A DNA stretch of 64,000 nt, from NCBI RefSeq assembly GCF_009208555.1, contig NZ_WFLI01000011.1, positions 1-64,000 of the forward strand, in the 5' to 3' direction. Under the pieces are notes generated by a model. It worked only from the letters and a program-made list of their open reading frames with translations. It was not told the origin of the DNA and ran no database searches. Of this stretch, positions 16,338 to 24,028 are shown piece after piece. Position 1 is the stretch's first letter, and every line of letters starts with the position of its first letter. The stretch comes from Janthinobacterium violaceinigrum (GTDB lineage Bacteria > Pseudomonadota > Gammaproteobacteria > Burkholderiales > Burkholderiaceae_D). The position numbers and the translations under genes are program-made.

Positions 16338-19300
16338 GGTTGGGCATCCGGTTTACTGGTTTTCCTGGCCGCTTCCAGCAATGCGGATGCCTGTTTCAGC
16401 TGCTGCCTCGCTTGCTGCAGACGGGGCTCCGCTACCAATGGGGGCGCCACCCAGTCGCGCTGGTCCTCGCCATATTCAATGTGATACGCGCCGGGAGGAA
16501 TGTTTTCGAGGCGGGCATGGCCCTTGTCGTTGAGCAATCCACTGAGTGACGTGCCATTGGCGAACGTGATTTTGTAGGGGGAGTTAATGACGGGCTCGAG
16601 ATCGCCATAATGCAGGTTCAGTTCGACTGCCCGGCCCAGGTCGGCCGCATTCGGCATCGCCGGCAAGGTGGGCTGGCTGCTCGCCGGCCCCGTCAATTCC
16701 TTCATGCTGGCCTTGAAATCGACCTTGCCGGGACAGTGCAGCATGATATTGCCGCCTTCGAGGCGGATGTAGGCGCCCTGGACCGTCATCAGCACGTGCT
16801 GTTTGGCCGCCACGGCCACGCTCTTGGCCGTGCTGGTGACGGTGACGGCCTTGTCCGCCGTGAGCCGCGTTTCATCGGACTGGCTCTGGCTGCTGACCTT
16901 GCCGCTGGCCGCATGCAGGCGGATGCCCGTTTCCTGGTTCGGCTTGTCCTTGTTGCTGGCCTTGCCGTAGGTAAACAGGCTGATGCCTTTCCCCAGCGCA
17001 TACATGCTGTTGCCCTGCGCAGCAAAGTTGATGTCGGCGCCAGCCGTCACGCTGGCGCTGCCGCCCGCCGTGAGCACGGCATTGGCGGGCGTCGTGGCGG
17101 CAATGCCTGATGGGCTGGACAATTGCAGATGCGGTTCCGCGTAGGCGCTGACCTGGCCCTGGCCGCCCGATGGCTGCTGGCCCTGTCCCGCATCCGCGGC
17201 CTGACCATCGGCCGTGGCGCCCAGGACGGTGGCGCTGTGTTCCATCTGCGCGATGGCGGGCAAGATGGCCGCCTCGGGCGCGGCGTCCGGCTGCGTTGCC
17301 GCTGCCGGCTGCCCCACCCCCTCCGGAATGGCCAGCTTGAGCGCCTGATGCTTGTGTGCCGTTTCGGCCAGCGACGTTTGCAATTGCAGGCTTTGCCGGA
17401 TTTGCTCCAGCGCTTCCTTTGCATCCATCTGGCTGCCCGCGCCGCCATCGCGGCCATGCGCCGACAGCAGCAGGCCCGCGCCCGCGCGCAGGGCAGCGCT
17501 GTGTTCCGTTTTCAGCTCGGCGCCGAAACCGGCCGGCGCCAGCCGCTGATTGTCGCTCTGGTGGCGCAGATGGCCCAGGTTCAGCTCGGCCGTGCCCTGG
17601 TGCGCGCCCGCATGGCGCTGCAGGGCGACGCGGGCCTGGCCCGGACTGTCGTCGAACACCAGCTGGCTGTAGGCGCCGGCGCCGCTCTGGCTTGCCTGCA
17701 TGGCTTGGGTCTTGATGCCCGACAGCGCGGCAGGATGGGCGTGGGCGCCCGCCTGGCCGGGAAACCAGGCGGGCGCATTGCCCGTTGCCGCGCCCGCGCC
17801 CCGGTTGACCTGGTTGCTTTGCGCATCGGCCTGGCCGCGGCCGTTATACAGGGTGCCGATCACGACGGGGCGGTCGATATTGCCCTCAAGGAAGTCGACG
17901 AGCACTTCCTGGCCCACGCGGGGCAGGGCATTGCTGCCCCAGTTGGCCCCGGCGACGGGCGCCAGCGGCGTTGCCACGCGCACCCAGGTGCCGGCGCTGT
18001 CGTCGCCGGGCGCGCCCGTGTGGCCGTCGGCGGCCGGATGGGCCAGCCGGCTGTGGCTTTGCGCGCCCCGCTGCCAGTGGAATTGCACCTTGATGCGGTG
18101 GTCGCGGTCCGTGTGCAGTTGCGCGCCGGCCGGGCCCACGACGATGGCCGTCTGCTGGCCGAAGACGGTGGGACGCGGATGCAGCAAGTGGCCGTGGCTG
18201 TCGGCGCGGCTGCTGCGGTACGGTATCTTGCTGCGGATGGCGTCGATGCGGTTGCGGTAGGGCGCGCGCTCGGCGATCGACTTGCCGGCCGCATGCAGGC
18301 TGTCCGTCTGTTCTTCGCCGGTCAGCATGTCCAGCAAGCCCTGGCCAAAGCGCTGCAGCAGTCCGCTTCCCAGTTCCGCGTCCAGGTTGTTGTGCATCAG
18401 GTGCACGGTGCGCACCACGAGGAAGCTGCGCTCGTCGTCATTGGCGGCCGCATCGGTTTGCGCCTGGCCCGTGAGCGTGAACGTGGTGCCCGGCGCCAGG
18501 GTGCGCACGGTGCCCGCGCCGACGAAGACTTCCTTGCTGGCCGTGAACGCCTGCAGCTGCTGCTCGGCGATGCGCTGGCCCTGTTCGCGCGAGGCATAGG
18601 CATAGGCGCCGGGCGCGTCGCGGCTGACCAGCGGCATGCCGTCGCCGGCGGCGCTGCCCACGCTGACGGCGCGCTCGCCGCGCGTGCGGTAATCCCAGCT
18701 GGACAGCTCGATGCCGTTGGTTTGCTGGCGCAGATGCATGCGCCAGCGGTCGATACTGTCCTGCGGCATGACGGCGCCCGGCTGGGTAAAGGCGATGCTG
18801 GCCTGGGCATTCGGCTTGAAGCTGCCGTTGTGGTCGGCAATCACGAGGGTATGGCTGCCCAGGCTGGCGCTGCCCGCGTCGCCGGCGTGCTCGACATGGT
18901 AAAACATGCCTTCCTCGCTCATCAGCCGCTCCGCAAACGCCCAGTCGCTTTCCTGGTACTGGGTGCAGATGCTGCGCTTCGGATAGCGCGCGCGGTCGAG
19001 CAGCTCGAAGCGCCAGGCCGGCACCAGCATGCCCTGGCCCTGGTAGCGCTGGAACAGCACTTCGAGGATGTCGGGCACCGCCATGTCCTGGAAGATGCGG
19101 CTGTCGCGGCCGTGCGCGAGAAAGGCGCTCCACGGCTGCAGGGTCAGCTTGTAGCGGGCAAAGCCGCCGTTCGCACCGGCCCGTTCGACGGCGGTGATGT
19201 GGCCGTGGAACGGGCGCCAGCCGCCATCGGCCATGAGCAATTCCAGCAGGACGGGCTGGCCGATCAGCGACTTGAGCGGAATGGCCGCGTCGAGCGAAAG

Positions 19301-19495
19301 GGCGGCGATGTGGAACACGCATCCCTGGCTCAAGCCTTCCTCGCCGCGCACGGATTCGGCCAGCAGCTTGTCCGGGCCCAGCGGCGTGCTCAGCTTCAGC
19401 AGGCGCGTGGCCTGGCTGTAGCCGTTGGCGGCGGGTGCCGCGCCGGGGGAGGCACGGGATGGCGACGACGCGCTTGCATGAACCAGGTCGGACAT
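16334..19495 (-). CDS. vgrG: VgrG spike protein, cluster 2, with transthyretin-like C-terminal domain
   Basis: From ATG 19495 (GGAGT upstream) the protein is 1,053 residues. It has the VgrG N-terminal domain with SICTQYQESDWAFAERLMSE, an OB fold with HRIKVQFHW and GQEVLVDFLEGNIDRPVVIG, and DUF2345 with GGNIMLHCPGKVDFKA. Beyond DUF2345 an extra 110 residues contain KITFANGTSLSGLLNDKG and IPPGAYHIEYGED, the fold pattern of a transthyretin/carboxypeptidase-regulatory domain, then a helical end. Such extensions on other VgrGs dock effectors directly, which would explain why no DUF4123 adaptor gene lies beside this one. It is the first gene of the PoNe/PoNi operon. Confidence 0.95.
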   Translation of the reverse strand: MSDLVHASASSPSRASPGAAPAANGYSQATRLLKLSTPLGPDKLLAESVRGEEGLSQGCVFHIAALSLDAAIPLKSLIGQPVLLELLMADGGWRPFHGHITAVERAGANGGFARYKLTLQPWSAFLAHGRDSRIFQDMAVPDILEVLFQRYQGQGMLVPAWRFELLDRARYPKRSICTQYQESDWAFAERLMSEEGMFYHVEHAGDAGSASLGSHTLVIADHNGSFKPNAQASIAFTQPGAVMPQDSIDRWRMHLRQQTNGIELSSWDYRTRGERAVSVGSAAGDGMPLVSRDAPGAYAYASREQGQRIAEQQLQAFTASKEVFVGAGTVRTLAPGTTFTLTGQAQTDAAANDDERSFLVVRTVHLMHNNLDAELGSGLLQRFGQGLLDMLTGEEQTDSLHAAGKSIAERAPYRNRIDAIRSKIPYRSSRADSHGHLLHPRPTVFGQQTAIVVGPAGAQLHTDRDHRIKVQFHWQRGAQSHSRLAHPAADGHTGAPGDDSAGTWVRVATPLAPVAGANWGSNALPRVGQEVLVDFLEGNIDRPVVIGTLYNGRGQADAQSNQVNRGAGAATGNAPAWFPGQAGAHAHPAALSGIKTQAMQASQSGAGAYSQLVFDDSPGQARVALQRHAGAHQGTAELNLGHLRHQSDNQRLAPAGFGAELKTEHSAALRAGAGLLLSAHGRDGGAGSQMDAKEALEQIRQSLQLQTSLAETAHKHQALKLAIPEGVGQPAAATQPDAAPEAAILPAIAQMEHSATVLGATADGQAADAGQGQQPSGGQGQVSAYAEPHLQLSSPSGIAATTPANAVLTAGGSASVTAGADINFAAQGNSMYALGKGISLFTYGKASNKDKPNQETGIRLHAASGKVSSQSQSDETRLTADKAVTVTSTAKSVAVAAKQHVLMTVQGAYIRLEGGNIMLHCPGKVDFKASMKELTGPASSQPTLPAMPNAADLGRAVELNLHYGDLEPVINSPYKITFANGTSLSGLLNDKGHARLENIPPGAYHIEYGEDQRDWVAPPLVAEPRLQQARQQLKQASALLEAARKTSKPDAQP

Positions 19496-19558
19496 TGAGG
19501 GGTACTCCGTGTGGCGAAATGAGCGTACTTGCAATTAATTCAATGATTTGCTTATAAG

Positions 19559-19587
19559 ATTACACCTTAGAAATAGTGATTTAACAA
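19559..19587 (-). promoter_or_regulatory. Predicted sigma70 promoter of vgrG2 operon
   Basis: Read on the minus strand, TTGTTA (19582-19587) and TGTAAT (19559-19564) are separated by 17 bases, 64 bases before the vgrG2 ATG. Both hexamers match the consensus at four or more positions, and the local sequence is A+T-rich in an otherwise G+C-rich region. Confidence 0.45.
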
Positions 19588-19590
19588 GCG

Positions 19591-19606
19591 CGATTCAATT
19601 GAATCG
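19591..19606. promoter_or_regulatory. Perfect 16-bp palindrome upstream of vgrG2
   Basis: CGATTCAATTGAATCG is a perfect palindrome placed three bases beyond the predicted -35 box of vgrG2. Its position fits an operator or activator site. The 292-base interval 19496-19787 otherwise holds only the vgrG2 promoter and the leader of the next plus-strand gene. Confidence 0.4.
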
Positions 19607-19787
19607 TGCGCCAGCGGCCGTTCTGCGCTGGCCGTGCGGGGCATTTTTTCCCTATCGGGTACAGTGCCCGTCTTGCCAAATCCACCATCAGAAAAAAATA
19701 GTGCAAGATTTTATATAAAAGCAACATGATGGCGCGCCGGGCGTGTTTTTCGGCCGCCATCGCCATCCCACGCGAACCGGAGCAAGA

Positions 19788-20390
19788 ATGAATACGATGA
19801 AATGCGCGGCCGCGGCCGCCCTGTGCGCCAGCCTGGCGTCCGCCATGGCGGCGGCCCCCGCCGAACCACCGTTCCTCGATGTGCTGGCCTATCAGTACGC
19901 CCAGTGCGTCCAGCCTGGCTACCACCAGGCGGACCTGCTGATGCAGGACGGGGCGGGGCGCTACCAGATCGACGTCAAGGGCGAGGCATACACGGTCGAA
20001 CTGCAGGAGCGCATGGGCTTTTCGCTGCAGGCGGGGAGAGGCGGGCCCGTGGCGGCTGTCGTCAAGCTGGACCGGCCGCCAACGGGGCAGTTCGGCGAGC
20101 AGGCGCGCTGGCGCGAACGCTGGCTGCGCGATGTGGCCGAGCGCAGCGGCGTCGCGCTGGAAGAGCGGGCGCTGGCCGGCGGCGCGCGCCTGCTGACCGT
20201 AAACAAGGGCGAGATCAAGGGGAAATATGTCGGCCAGTCCCTGCTGATCGATCCGGCGCGGCTGCTGTTCATCGATATGGCGTGGCCGAATACCCTGGAC
20301 ATCTATCGGGGGCCGGACGGCTTGCGGCAGGTGCGGCAAGTGCAGGACGACGTCTGGCGGCGCATGTTGTCCTGCCCGCCCGCCGCCTGA
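19788..20390 (+). CDS. Secreted protein of unknown function
   Basis: The 200-residue product starts at ATG 19788 with CGGAGC upstream. Residues 1-20 form a Sec signal peptide (MNTMKCAAAAALCASLASAM). The mature part is a small alpha/beta domain with two visible cysteines, one near the N-terminus (YAQCVQPGY) and one near the end (RRMLSCPPAA), perhaps a disulfide. I do not recognise a family. It lies between the T6SS island and a Fur-boxed gene and appears to be a single-gene unit; TATAAA at about 19714-19719 could be its -10 box. Confidence 0.75.
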   Translation: MNTMKCAAAAALCASLASAMAAAPAEPPFLDVLAYQYAQCVQPGYHQADLLMQDGAGRYQIDVKGEAYTVELQERMGFSLQAGRGGPVAAVVKLDRPPTGQFGEQARWRERWLRDVAERSGVALEERALAGGARLLTVNKGEIKGKYVGQSLLIDPARLLFIDMAWPNTLDIYRGPDGLRQVRQVQDDVWRRMLSCPPAA

Positions 20391-20436
20391 TGCGGCCAAC
20401 CTTGGCATACCCCTACTGCGCACGCGCGCTTACACA

Positions 20437-20455
20437 AATAATAATGATTCTCATT
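20437..20455. promoter_or_regulatory. Fur-box-like site
   Basis: AATAATAATGATTCTCATT matches most of the 19-bp Fur consensus of alternating A/T-rich hexamers (GATAAT type) and is the only A+T-rich patch between the secreted-protein gene and the DUF2325 gene, ending 68 bases before the latter. Iron repression of the DUF2325 gene is inferred. Confidence 0.6.
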
Positions 20456-20523
20456 TATAATCCGGGTCTATGGGGTAGCGATGGGCTGGCGCCATGGCGC
20501 CAAGGGTAGTGAAGGAGGGCATG

Positions 20524-21231
20524 ATGGGCAGTATGTATGGCAATGAGGACCCGATCGCGCGCGAGCATCGCGTGCTGATGGGCGAGTATGGACGGGCGCA
20601 GGCCCGCTGCAGTGCGCAGCTGGCCGCGCAGGCGGCCCGCATCGCGCAGCTGGAGTCGGAATTGATGCGCGCGCGGGCGCAGGTCGTGATCCGCGATACG
20701 AAGCTGGCGCTGGCGCGCGAGGAACTGGCCGAATTGACTGCGGCCGCGCCGGGCTTGCCGACGCGGGCGCGGCTGGCGCGCAAGGTCGAATGGCTCAGCG
20801 AGCGGGTACAGGATTTGATGCGCGAATTGCTGCGCCTGCAATGGGTGCCCGCGCCATCGGCCGTGCCCCGCTCCGCGCTGCAAGCGGACTTGCTCGCTGG
20901 CGTGCGCGAAAAAGCCGTGCTGTATGTCGGCAACTATTTAAACGAGGAAGCGGGCCAGGATGCGCACGGCGCCAACGTGGCGCAGCAAGCCATCGAGCAG
21001 GCGGGCGGGCGCTTCCTGCACCACGCGGGCGGCGATGCCGGTGCCGACGATGCGGCCGCGCTGGAAGCGGGCCTGGTGGCGGCCGACCTGGTGATTTGCC
21101 AGACGGGCTGCGTCAGCCACGATGCCTACTGGCGCGTGCACGACCACTGCAAGCGCACGGGCAAGCAGTGCGTGCTGGTGGACCAGCCGCAAGCCATGCA
21201 TTTCGTGCGCAAGGAAGCGCTGGCCACCTGA
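20524..21231 (+). CDS. DUF2325 domain protein, probably iron-regulated
   Basis: From ATG 20524 the protein is 235 residues; AAGGAGG lies 5 bases upstream (a second ATG at 20521 is too close to it). The N-terminal half is a coiled coil with repeated Ala/Gln/Arg/Glu heptads (about 20-105). The C-terminal half is a small Rossmann-like DUF2325 domain with VLYVG, DLVICQTGCVSHDAYW and CVLVDQPQAMHF. The family has no firm biochemical function. A Fur-like box upstream suggests expression under iron limitation. ATG codons further upstream (20494) would put coding sequence next to the Fur box and lack a ribosome site. Confidence 0.82.
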   Translation: MGSMYGNEDPIAREHRVLMGEYGRAQARCSAQLAAQAARIAQLESELMRARAQVVIRDTKLALAREELAELTAAAPGLPTRARLARKVEWLSERVQDLMRELLRLQWVPAPSAVPRSALQADLLAGVREKAVLYVGNYLNEEAGQDAHGANVAQQAIEQAGGRFLHHAGGDAGADDAAALEAGLVAADLVICQTGCVSHDAYWRVHDHCKRTGKQCVLVDQPQAMHFVRKEALAT

Positions 21232-21306
21232 GACGGGCGCCGCTTAACGCCGGCTTAATCCGCCTGGGGCACAATGTCCGTCCCTTCGACGTGATAGAGA
21301 GCGCCA

Positions 21307-22131
21307 ATGCTGTCCCTGCAAATCGGCCCCCTGGCCCTGCCTACGGGCCTCGTCCTGCTGTTCGTTTCCCTGTGCGTGGCCTACGGCGTCGCGTACTGGC
21401 TGCGGCGCTACCGCCAGTTGCCCGATACCGGCCCCCTCGTTTCCGACCTGCTGGTCGCCGGCCTGCTGGCGGCGCGCCTCGCGTTCGTGCTGCGCTGGCA
21501 CGAACAGTACCTGGCCGCGCCCTGGTCCATCCTGAATATCCGCGACGGCGGCTTTATGGCGCCGGCCGGCATCGCCGCCGCGCTGGCCATCGCCGCGTGG
21601 CGCTGCCGGCGTCCCGCCATGGCGGCCATGCGCCGTCCCCTGGCCATCAGCGTGGCGTCCGGCGCGCTGGCCTGGGGCATGCTGAGCGCGGGCCTGTTTC
21701 TGGCGTACGGCAAGCCGGCGGCCTTGCCCACCGTGGCGCTGCAGACGGTCAACGGCGCGCCGGCGACCTTGGCGGCGCTGGCCGGAGGCAAGCCGCTGGT
21801 GGTCAATTTATGGGCCAGCTGGTGCCCGCCATGCCGGCGCGAGATGCCCGTGCTGGCCGCCGCGCAGCAGGCGCGCGCCGATATCGTCTTCGTTTACGCG
21901 AACCAGCGCGAGGATGCGGCGGCCGCCAGCGCTTTCCTGGCGCGAAGCGGCGCGACCCTGCGCAATGTGGTGCTCGACAGCGAGGCGGCGCTGGGCAAGG
22001 CGGCCGGCTCCTCGGCCCTGCCGACGACGCTGTTCTATGACGCGCAGGGGCGCCTGGTCGACACCCACCTGGGCGAACTGTCCGATGCCTCGCTGGCCAG
22101 CAAGCTGCAGAAGATCGCGCCGGCGCCCTAG
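21307..22131 (+). CDS. TlpA-like thioredoxin with Lgt-like membrane domain
   Basis: The 274-residue protein joins an N-terminal membrane part of about four helices (residues 5-135) to a periplasmic thioredoxin domain with WASWCPPC near residue 175 and the cis-Pro region SALPTTLFYD. TlpA/ResA proteins reduce disulfides in periplasmic targets, for example during cytochrome maturation. The membrane part resembles the first half of prolipoprotein diacylglyceryl transferase (GLLAARLAFVLRWH, FMAPAGIAAAL) but is too short for a full Lgt, so it is probably a repurposed anchor. It is followed by its own terminator. Confidence 0.83.
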   Translation: MLSLQIGPLALPTGLVLLFVSLCVAYGVAYWLRRYRQLPDTGPLVSDLLVAGLLAARLAFVLRWHEQYLAAPWSILNIRDGGFMAPAGIAAALAIAAWRCRRPAMAAMRRPLAISVASGALAWGMLSAGLFLAYGKPAALPTVALQTVNGAPATLAALAGGKPLVVNLWASWCPPCRREMPVLAAAQQARADIVFVYANQREDAAAASAFLARSGATLRNVVLDSEAALGKAAGSSALPTTLFYDAQGRLVDTHLGELSDASLASKLQKIAPAP

Positions 22132-22152
22132 CGCATAGTCATCATTTGGCGA

Positions 22153-22187
22153 GCCGCCCATCCGCGAGGATGCGCGGCTTTTTTTGC
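22153..22187 (+). terminator. Rho-independent terminator after the tlpA-like gene
   Basis: AGCCGC pairs with GCGGCT over a 16-base loop that itself can pair (CATCC/GGATG), followed at once by seven T. It lies 21 bases after the stop and before the dmeR operator. Confidence 0.75.
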
Positions 22188-22215
22188 GGCTGGCCGCCGC
22201 AGGAGGATTTTCCTG

Positions 22216-22237
22216 ATAGTATACCCCCCTATAGTAT
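22216..22237. promoter_or_regulatory. DmeR/RcnR-type operator
   Basis: The core TAGTATACCCCCCTATAGTA (22217-22236) is a C6 tract flanked by A/T-rich half-sites, the form bound by RcnR/DmeR repressors. As I recall, the dmeRF operator described in Rhizobium has almost the same sequence. It ends 16 bases before the dmeR start. Confidence 0.85.
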
Positions 22238-22253
22238 TTATCAGGATGAAACC

Positions 22254-22529
22254 ATGGGACACACGGCACACAACAAGACCAAGCTGCTCAATCGCGTGAA
22301 GCGCATCCGCGGGCAGGTGGAAGGCCTGGAGCGAGGCCTGGAAGAGGGCCGCGACTGCGGCGAAGTGCTGCAGCTGATCGCCGCCGTGCGCGGCGCCGTG
22401 AATGGCCTGATGGCCGAAGTGATCGAGGAGCACTTGCGCGAGCACGTGGCCAGTCCCGATCTGGCCGGCGACGAGCGGAGCAAGGGCGCCGACGACATCG
22501 CCGCCATCCTGCGCACCTACCTCAAATAA
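22254..22529 (+). CDS. dmeR: DmeR, CsoR/RcnR-family Ni/Co-responsive repressor
   Basis: This 91-residue all-helical protein belongs to the CsoR/RcnR (DUF156) family. The metal ligands of the RcnR subgroup are all present at the expected numbers: H3, C35, H60 and H64. The signature RIRGQVEGLER and QLIAAVRGAVNGLMAEV is typical. On binding Ni or Co it should leave its operator. The start ATG 22254 is fixed by H3, which must be near the N-terminus, although no strong ribosome site is seen. It is followed after 18 bases by the exporter gene, giving the known dmeR-dmeF pair, with an operator just upstream. Confidence 0.92.
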   Translation: MGHTAHNKTKLLNRVKRIRGQVEGLERGLEEGRDCGEVLQLIAAVRGAVNGLMAEVIEEHLREHVASPDLAGDERSKGADDIAAILRTYLK

Positions 22530-22547
22530 TCGGCCGGAGAGACCAGC

Positions 22548-23528
22548 ATGACACCACAACACATCGGGGAAGACCTGTCCGCCTGGCAGCACGATCACGT
22601 CTTTGGCGCCGCCAGCGACAAGGCGGAACACCGCGCGCGCATCGTCATGTGGATCACCCTGGCCACCATGGCGCTGGAAATCGTCGCCGGCTGGTGGTAC
22701 AACTCCATGGCCCTGCTGGCCGATGGCTGGCATATGAGTTCGCACGCGCTGGCCATCGGCCTGGCCGCCTTTGCGTATGCGGCGGCGCGCCGCTATGCGC
22801 GCGATCCCCGCTTTGCCTTCGGCACGTGGAAGATTGAAGTATTGGCCGGCTACACGAGCGCCATCCTGCTGCTGGGCGTGGCCGTGCTGATGGTGGCCGC
22901 TTCCATCGAACGCCTGTTTTCGCCGCAGCCCATCCATTATCCGCAGGCCATGGCGGTGGCGGCTTTCGGCCTGCTGGTGAACCTGGTGTGCGCGCTGATC
23001 CTCGGCGGCCACCACGACCACGGGCATGACCATGGCCACGACCATCACGACCATGATGACCACCACGGCCATCCAGATCACCACGGCCACGGCGAAGACC
23101 TGAACATGAAGGCCGCATACGTCCACGTGCTGGCCGATGCCGCCACCTCCGTGCTGGCCATCGTCGCGCTGGCCGGTGCCTGGTTGTACGGCTGGAGCTG
23201 GCTCGATCCCGTGATGGGCATCGCGGGCGCCGTGCTGGTGGCGCTGTGGGCGAAAAAGCTGATGCAGGAGACGGGCAAGGTCTTGCTGGACCGCGAGATG
23301 GACCACCCCGTGGTGGCTGAAATCCGCGAGGCCGTGGAAGTGGAAACGGGCGGCGACACGCCGCGCATCGTCGACCTGCACGTCTGGCGGGTGGGCAAGC
23401 AGTTGTATTCGTGCGCTTTGTCCGTGGTCAGCCGCGACCCCGCGCTGACAGCGGCCCAGCTGCGCGCGCGCATCGGCATCCACGAGGAAATCGTCCACAG
23501 CACCATCGAGATTGTGCGCCGGCCTTGA
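22548..23528 (+). CDS. dmeF: DmeF, CDF-family divalent metal exporter
   Basis: The 326-residue protein is a cation diffusion facilitator with six predicted helices. Both metal-site motifs are visible: ADGWHMSSH in helix 2 and HVLADAATS in helix 5. Between helices 4 and 5 (about residues 150-182) lies a cytoplasmic loop of nearly only His, Asp and Gly, a metal-collecting segment. The C-terminal domain (about 240-326) is the usual ferredoxin-like cytoplasmic part with DLHVWRVG. With the coupled DmeR regulator the likely substrates are Co and Ni. GGAGAG precedes the start. Confidence 0.92.
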   Translation: MTPQHIGEDLSAWQHDHVFGAASDKAEHRARIVMWITLATMALEIVAGWWYNSMALLADGWHMSSHALAIGLAAFAYAAARRYARDPRFAFGTWKIEVLAGYTSAILLLGVAVLMVAASIERLFSPQPIHYPQAMAVAAFGLLVNLVCALILGGHHDHGHDHGHDHHDHDDHHGHPDHHGHGEDLNMKAAYVHVLADAATSVLAIVALAGAWLYGWSWLDPVMGIAGAVLVALWAKKLMQETGKVLLDREMDHPVVAEIREAVEVETGGDTPRIVDLHVWRVGKQLYSCALSVVSRDPALTAAQLRARIGIHEEIVHSTIEIVRRP

Positions 23529-23570
23529 TAATGATGGTGAAAAAAGCAAGCTGATACGGGGCGTAGGCAG

Positions 23571-23576
23571 TATAAT
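23571..23576 (+). promoter_or_regulatory. Perfect -10 box (TATAAT) before yjdM
   Basis: TATAAT lies 45 bases before the yjdM start. No good -35 hexamer is seen at 16-18 bases, so the promoter is only partly supported. Confidence 0.4.
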
Positions 23577-23620
23577 GTCGGCTTTTACAGCCAGGCGCTG
23601 TTCACCAGACAGAGAGAAGT

Positions 23621-23962
23621 ATGAGCACATTACCACCATGCCCGCAATGCAAATCCGAATTCACGTACGAAGACGGCAGCCAGTTGATCTGCCCTGAATG
23701 CGCGCATGAATGGTCGGCCACGGCTGGCGATGCGGCGGAAGAGGGTGCCCGTGTGTACCGCGATGCGGCCGGCAACATCCTGCAGGACGGCGACACGGTC
23801 AGCGTCATCAAGGACTTGAAATTGAAGGGCGGCGGCGGTGTCGTCAAGATGGGCACCAAGGTCAAGAACATCCGCCTGGTCGACAGCGACCATGATATCG
23901 ATTGCAAGATCGACGGCTTCGGTTCCATGAGCCTGAAAACCGAGTTCGTGAAAAAAGTCTAA
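23621..23962 (+). CDS. yjdM: YjdM/PhnA zinc-ribbon protein
   Basis: The 113-residue protein has an N-terminal zinc ribbon, CPQCKSEF then ICPECAHEW (two CxxC pairs), followed by the small beta-barrel domain with [28 protein letters not shown] and [12 protein letters not shown]. This is the YjdM (formerly PhnA) family; despite the old name it is not a phosphonoacetate hydrolase and its role is unknown. It stands alone between a consensus -10 box and a terminator. Confidence 0.93.
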   Translation: MSTLPPCPQCKSEFTYEDGSQLICPECAHEWSATAGDAAEEGARVYRDAAGNILQDGDTVSVIKDLKLKGGGGVVKMGTKVKNIRLVDSDHDIDCKIDGFGSMSLKTEFVKKV

Positions 23963-23980
23963 GCTGTATATTGCCATCCG

Positions 23981-24018
23981 CGGCGCGCCTCGCATTTTTG
24001 CCGGCGCGCCGTTCTTTA
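23981..24018 (+). terminator. Hairpin terminator after yjdM
   Basis: CGGCGCGCC (23981-23989) pairs perfectly with GGCGCGCCG (24003-24011), followed by TTCTTT. It sits between yjdM and the radical SAM gene, 10 bases before the latter's start. Confidence 0.6.
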
Positions 24019-24028
24019 TCCGGACGCC

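Noticed and set aside
17123..19498. A 791-codon open frame on the plus strand opposite vgrG2
   Set aside because: Same codon-composition shadow; no ribosome site or domain, and VgrG motifs are intact on the minus strand.
22990..23100. Short His/Asp-rich repeated DNA in dmeF that looks like a tandem repeat or small CRISPR
   Set aside because: It encodes the His-rich loop of the CDF exporter in frame; there are no spacers.
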